The notes under the pieces are model-generated. The model was not told where the DNA came from and did not search any database. It worked only from the letters and a program-made list of their open reading frames with translations. From Enterococcus_I eurekensis (lineage in GTDB: Bacteria > Bacillota > Bacilli > Lactobacillales > Enterococcaceae), in contig NZ_JBHSGT010000057.1 of the NCBI RefSeq assembly GCF_042654605.1, forward strand, positions 1 through 26,631: DNA of 26,631 bases, written 5' to 3'. The position numbers and the translations under genes were made by a program. This document shows positions 23,277 through 26,631 of this stretch, one piece after another (positions within the stretch are counted from its first letter, which is position 1; every line of letters starts with the position of its first letter).

Positions 23277-23286
23277 TTGAATGAGC

Positions 23287-23327
23287 AAAAAGACCAACTG
23301 AGAAAAATCACTCAGTTGGTCTTTTTT
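23287..23327. terminator. Shared terminator of azoR and the AI-2E-family transporter gene
   Basis: AAAAGACCAACTGAG and CTCAGTTGGTCTTTT form a perfect stem with an 8-nt loop. A- and T-runs on both sides serve the two converging genes. Confidence 0.92.
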
Positions 23328-24504
23328 ATTCTACTTGTTGAATTGGTTCTTCAATTAGTATGATCGGATCATCTTCATATAATTTTGATGTTTGGACATA
23401 CCATGCGTAAATTGCTTTGATTAACACTTTGACTGCCGCATAAACGGGAATCCCTAAGATTACGCCTGTTAAACCAAACATTTTACCTGAAGTTAAAAGG
23501 ACAAATAAAATTGTGATTGGATGAATCGACAATTGATTCCCTAAAATTAATGGAGAAATAAAACGTCCCTCTAATGTTTGTTCAATCAAGAATACGACCA
23601 ATACTTTAATTAATAAAATCGGCCCGCCAACAATACCTAAGAAAACAGCTGGAATCATTGCTAAAAATGAGCCTAAATAAGGAATCAAGTTTAAAATTCC
23701 AGCCATAATCCCTAGCGTTACAGCGTAGTCCAAACCAATAATTGCAAACCCAATCATAAAGATGACGCCGACAAGAAAAGCCACTGTTAGTTGTCCCCGA
23801 ATGTAAGATGAAACTTGTTGGTTCATTTCTTTTAAGACTTTCATCGTCGGTTTACGCCACTTCGTTGGTAAAAAAGCAACCGCATAAGGTGCTAGGTTTT
23901 TTCCATCTTTGAGCAAATAAAATAGTATAAATGGCATGGTCACAATTGCGATAAAGACAGATGCAACTGCACCAAAGAAGTTACCAATATTTTCAAAAGT
24001 TGATTTTGAAAATTTTTGAATAATCTCTGTCATCCATGTAAAAATTTTCTCCCATGACGCTTCCAATTGTTCTTGAACTTGAGAGAATAATGGATTCGAC
24101 AACATATCGTCAACCGATGACTCAACAATCTTAATGTAATCAGGAAAATTAGTGATGAAACTAATCGTTTGTTCTTGAATTTTTGGGATAATGACAACAC
24201 TTCCCCAAACAAGTAAGCCCAGTACAAATACAAATAGACCTAAAATACTATAAATCCGTTTAACGTTCTTTTTTTCTAAGAAATCAACCACCGGATTCAT
24301 TAAATAATACAAAATAGCCGCCATAATAATGGGGAGCCCAACGATCGCTAAAAAATCTAAAAACGGCGTAAATAAGTAAGCCACTTTTGTAAAAATAAGC
24401 GTGTTCAGCAATAATAGCAAGACAATTAATAGTCCCGTAACGACTTTATTATTTAAAAACCAACGCCAAAACCAAGAAAAAGTAATTTTATCTTTTCTCT
24501 CCAA
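23326..24504 (-). CDS. AI-2E family transporter (PerM/YdbI-like)
   Basis: 392 residues from a TTG at 24504, seven bases after GGAGG; no ATG is available nearby. About eight membrane helices: one pair near the N-terminus (VVTGLLIVLLLLLNTLIF, then LPIIMAAILYYLMNPVVDFL), a soluble middle with amphipathic helices, and a C-terminal bundle including LGIMAGILNLIPYLGSFLAM, the family's best marker. Members export small molecules or act in Na+/H+ exchange; the AI-2 link applies to few of them. It follows the IIA-like gene by 12 nt, so the two are cotranscribed. Confidence 0.92.
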   Translation of the reverse strand: MERKDKITFSWFWRWFLNNKVVTGLLIVLLLLLNTLIFTKVAYLFTPFLDFLAIVGLPIIMAAILYYLMNPVVDFLEKKNVKRIYSILGLFVFVLGLLVWGSVVIIPKIQEQTISFITNFPDYIKIVESSVDDMLSNPLFSQVQEQLEASWEKIFTWMTEIIQKFSKSTFENIGNFFGAVASVFIAIVTMPFILFYLLKDGKNLAPYAVAFLPTKWRKPTMKVLKEMNQQVSSYIRGQLTVAFLVGVIFMIGFAIIGLDYAVTLGIMAGILNLIPYLGSFLAMIPAVFLGIVGGPILLIKVLVVFLIEQTLEGRFISPLILGNQLSIHPITILFVLLTSGKMFGLTGVILGIPVYAAVKVLIKAIYAWYVQTSKLYEDDPIILIEEPIQQVE

Positions 24505-24516
24505 ATAAACCCCTCC

Positions 24517-24873
24517 TTATCCTTGATACGTAATCGTCATTCCTAAAGAAATCTTTGGCATCACACTTGGTGTTAAATAAACGCTACTTGTTAATTTCTC
24601 GTGTGGATTTTCATCTGAAAAAATAAAAGAAGCATGTTCAATTGATTGCAAATTTTTATTCGCAAATTCACCTAAATGTGCGACTTTATACTCTTGTTCT
24701 CCGAATATAATTGAATCTCCTACAGCTAATTCAATCGAAGCTGGATCTTCTATTTTTTGAATAACCGAATACTCTCTCAACCCATCGGTTACACCTTCTC
24801 CGAAAAATAAGATGATTGGTTCTTGTGATTCAATCGCATGTTCGCCAATAAAAATGACTTCTGCTTTATGCAT
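24517..24873 (-). CDS. Orphan PTS glucitol/sorbitol-type IIA protein
   Basis: 118 residues from the ATG at 24873, which has AAAGGAGGCAC before it; upstream in-frame starts lack a site. The sequence follows the glucitol IIA domain: IILFFGEGVTDGLREYSVIQ (20-39), VGDSIIFGEQEYKVAHLGEF (51-70) and NLQSIEHASFIF, where the histidine is a candidate phosphate carrier. No IIB or IIC gene is nearby. The partner gene is the AI-2E-family transporter, so this protein may sense PTS phosphorylation or regulate that transporter and not carry sugar. Homology is good; the role is open. Confidence 0.82.
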   Translation of the reverse strand: MHKAEVIFIGEHAIESQEPIILFFGEGVTDGLREYSVIQKIEDPASIELAVGDSIIFGEQEYKVAHLGEFANKNLQSIEHASFIFSDENPHEKLTSSVYLTPSVMPKISLGMTITYQG

Positions 24874-24909
24874 GAAATAAGTGCCTCCTTTATTTTTATG
24901 AATAACATA

Positions 24910-24953
24910 ATTATAGCACATTCTTTTTTTTTCGTTGACTAGTATGGTAAAAT
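24910..24953. promoter_or_regulatory. Divergent promoters for the IIA gene and the lactonase gene
   Basis: Minus strand: TGCTATAAT, an extended -10 (box 24910-24915) for the IIA gene. Plus strand: TGGTAAAAT, an extended -10 (box 24948-24953) for the lactonase gene. Neither has a good -35. Confidence 0.55.
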
Positions 24954-24992
24954 AAAAGAAATACATAAGATTTTAATTGCAGGAGGATTTTC

Positions 24993-26006
24993 ATGACTAC
25001 AAAAATGTTATTAGGTACATATACTCGTCGTAAAAGTGAAGGTGTCTATTCCCTTGAATTAGATACGGACAAAAAAGAATTACGTAATTTAACATTATTA
25101 ACGAAAGAAAATAGCCCGACTTATCTAGCTGTCAGCAAGAAAAAAAATCTATACACGGTCACATCGATTGATGAACGTGGTGGTGCTGCTGCTTATAACG
25201 GTCAATACGAGTTTATCAATGCCGTAACCGAAGAAGGCGCTCCACTTTGTTACATCGCAGTTGATGAGAATCGACAATTAGCTTATGGCGCGAACTATCA
25301 CAAAGGTGAAGTCAATGTTTATAAAATTAATGAAGATGACTCGTTAACTGCTAGTGACGCTATCTTCCATCAAGAAGCAACTGGTCCACATGCCAACCAA
25401 GACAAAGCTCACGTCCACTTTACTGATTTAACACCAGATGGTCGTTTAGTTGTTTGTGACTTAGGAACAGATGGCGTTTATACTTATGATGTTTCCACTG
25501 AAGGAAAATTAACACGTGTTGCACTATTCCAAGCGACTCCCGGAACAGGGCCTCGTCATTTAGTTTTCCACCCAGATGGTCAATATGCTTATATCTTTGG
25601 TGAATTGGCTAACACGGTTACCGTAGTAGCTTACGATACAACGGGTGCATTTACGCACATTCAAACCATTTCAACATTACCTGAAGATTTCACTGAATTT
25701 AGCGGTGGTGCTGCAATTCGTATTTCTAACGATGGCCGTTTCTTATACGCGTCAAACCGCGGACATAACTCAATCGCTGTTTTTGCGGTTAGCGATGCTG
25801 GTGCACACGTTGAATTAATTCAATTAATCTCAACTGAAGGCGATCACCCACGAGACTTCGCTTTAGATCCTAGCGAACAATTTATTGTTTGTGCCAACCA
25901 AAATACAGACAACCTTTCACTTTATGAAAGAGATTCTAAAAACGGCACCTTAACTTTAGTTCAAAAAGATGTCTATGCACCCGAAACTGTTTGTGTTTTA
26001 TTTTAA
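24993..26006 (+). CDS. 6-phosphogluconolactonase-family beta-propeller
   Basis: 337 residues, the YbhE/Pgl lactonase family with a seven-bladed beta-propeller. Blade motifs recur: SPTYLAVSKKKNLYTVTS, HVHFTDLTPDGRLVVCDLGT, GPRHLVFHPDGQYAYIFGEL and HPRDFALDPSEQFIVCANQN. The ADxGT-like and GPRH segments are typical. It may hydrolyse 6-phosphogluconolactone in the oxidative pentose phosphate path, but the family also holds other lactonases and the gene is not beside zwf or gnd. GCAGGAGGATTTTC precedes the ATG. Two small genes follow in the same direction. Confidence 0.88.
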   Translation: MTTKMLLGTYTRRKSEGVYSLELDTDKKELRNLTLLTKENSPTYLAVSKKKNLYTVTSIDERGGAAAYNGQYEFINAVTEEGAPLCYIAVDENRQLAYGANYHKGEVNVYKINEDDSLTASDAIFHQEATGPHANQDKAHVHFTDLTPDGRLVVCDLGTDGVYTYDVSTEGKLTRVALFQATPGTGPRHLVFHPDGQYAYIFGELANTVTVVAYDTTGAFTHIQTISTLPEDFTEFSGGAAIRISNDGRFLYASNRGHNSIAVFAVSDAGAHVELIQLISTEGDHPRDFALDPSEQFIVCANQNTDNLSLYERDSKNGTLTLVQKDVYAPETVCVLF

Positions 26007-26035
26007 TTTTTTATAAGAGTAAAGGAGGGAACTAC

Positions 26036-26386
26036 ATGTTTTCAAAAACACCAATTGAATTATTATCAAAAGACTTTTCAAATATCTATAATAAATGTCA
26101 GGCCGTTTACGAACTTATCGATAGTCGTCGTTATGATACATCACTTGCTTTATTAACTGCTTCAGAAATTTATAGCATCGCGGAGAAAGCTTACTTACGA
26201 TGCGATACTTTTCCAGAATTACAGACAAGTGAAGTTGAAAATTATGTGAATGCGTTTGATGATTTTTATTTCCAATTAAAGCAAATTCTATTTCATAACG
26301 AACGCGACACCGAACGCCTACGAATTAACTTACGTGTCATGCGTGAAGCCTATGAAAATATGAACACCTCCTTTGATTTATTTTAA
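26036..26386 (+). CDS. Hypothetical helical protein
   Basis: 116 residues from the ATG at 26036, with AAAGGAGGGAACTAC before it; an in-frame ATG 15 codons upstream overlaps the previous gene and has no site. I do not recognise it. It is predicted all-helical and cytosolic (LLTASEIYSIAEKAYLRCDT, then YVNAFDDFYFQLKQILFHNE), with no metal motif and no membrane segment. It starts 29 nt after the lactonase gene and is followed 16 nt later by a second small gene, with no terminator between, so the three are probably one transcript. Confidence 0.75.
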   Translation: MFSKTPIELLSKDFSNIYNKCQAVYELIDSRRYDTSLALLTASEIYSIAEKAYLRCDTFPELQTSEVENYVNAFDDFYFQLKQILFHNERDTERLRINLRVMREAYENMNTSFDLF

Positions 26387-26402
26387 GAAAAGAGGATAAA
26401 TA

Positions 26403-26564
26403 ATGACCCCAGATGAAGTTTTAGCACGTTTAAGAGAAGAATTTGAACTACCTTTCTTCCAAGTAAAAGTGGAAGACAAAACGTACAGCGAAGAAGAATA
26501 CCAACAATTTAAAGCCGACTTAATGCGCTACTTTGAAGAATATGTTGGAAATTTCGAGAATTAA
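26403..26564 (+). CDS. Small acidic hypothetical protein (53 residues)
   Basis: ATG at 26403 after AGAGGATAAATA, running to TAA at 26562-26564. The product begins MTPDEVLARLREEF and ends YFEEYVGNFEN. It is short, acidic and likely two helices with a short strand (FFQVKVEDKTYS). I do not recognise the family. A real gene is supported by the ribosome binding site, its 16-nt spacing after the gene before it, and a hairpin directly after it. Confidence 0.7.
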   Translation: MTPDEVLARLREEFELPFFQVKVEDKTYSEEEYQQFKADLMRYFEEYVGNFEN

Positions 26565-26592
26565 AAAGAGGCTGACCCAAAAGTCTCTTTTA
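26564..26592 (+). terminator. Terminator-like hairpin at the end of the lactonase operon
   Basis: AAAAGAG-G-CT and AG-T-CTCTTTT pair around GACCCAAA. The loop core resembles a GAGGCTGxxxCAAAAGTC motif I recall from enterococcal gene ends. The T-run is short. Confidence 0.6.
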
Positions 26593-26631
26593 AAGAAAAC
26601 AAGTATTCAAAAATGAGGTAACTCATTTCAG

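Noticed and set aside
26611..26628. AAATGAG/CTCATTT hairpin at the window end
   Set aside because: It is short, has no visible T-run before the window ends, and its context is cut off, so no function can be given.

Overview
The window is low-GC Firmicutes chromosome. The minus-strand sufC-sufD-sufS-sufU-sufB operon, the rpsO-pnp pair, a PTS glucitol-type IIA protein beside an AI-2E-family transporter, strong AGGAGG ribosome binding sites and AT-rich codon use all suggest Lactobacillales. Enterococcaceae/Vagococcus-like is my best guess, from gene content and not from a database comparison.

Region 1 (1-1967) is the relic of an integrated element. A 24-bp direct repeat (23/24 identical) lies at 398-421 and at 1944-1967. 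The right copy is the 3' end of sufB. Between the copies are a 5'-truncated tyrosine recombinase (about 1571-1849), a 5'-truncated coiled-coil ORF (1248 to about 1577), an intact hotdog thioesterase with its own promoter, and a matching pair of 12-bp-spaced TGGCATT motifs inside each end. What looks like the original sufB terminator is stranded outside the left repeat (345-386). A replacement terminator lies inside the element at 1892-1938.

Region 2 (1946-7203) is the complete SUF iron-sulfur cluster operon. Its promoter is clear (TTGAGT-17-TACAAT) and carries a perfect 11-bp inverted repeat centred on the -10, plus three AAACTCAAA direct repeats upstream. Region 3 (7203-8366) holds a long gap with no recognised gene and an aquaporin with an unusual second NPV motif.

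Region 4 (8380-17650) is a short-chain acyl-CoA module. A six-gene operon encodes thiolase, a divergent acyl-CoA dehydrogenase, 3-hydroxybutyryl-CoA dehydrogenase, crotonase, a CoA-transferase and a YtnP-like lactonase. Upstream lie a LysR regulator and a second acyl-CoA dehydrogenase of the glutaryl-CoA dehydrogenase/ACX4 type. Together these can convert acetyl-CoA to a C4 acyl-CoA and acid, or the reverse. No etfAB is present in the window. The operon dehydrogenase lacks the usual catalytic glutamate at both known positions; the second enzyme keeps it. Both promoter regions carry cre-like sites. Two perfect 122-bp tandem repeats that fold into a long hairpin follow the second dehydrogenase.

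Region 5 (17831-26631) is housekeeping and mixed: a GT8 glycosyltransferase, a membrane zinc-ribbon protein, pnp with a long leader hairpin, rpsO with a probable S15 leader, a rhodanese-like protein lacking its cysteine, an azoreductase, an AI-2E-family transporter with an orphan IIA protein, a 6-phosphogluconolactonase-family beta-propeller, and two small unknown genes.
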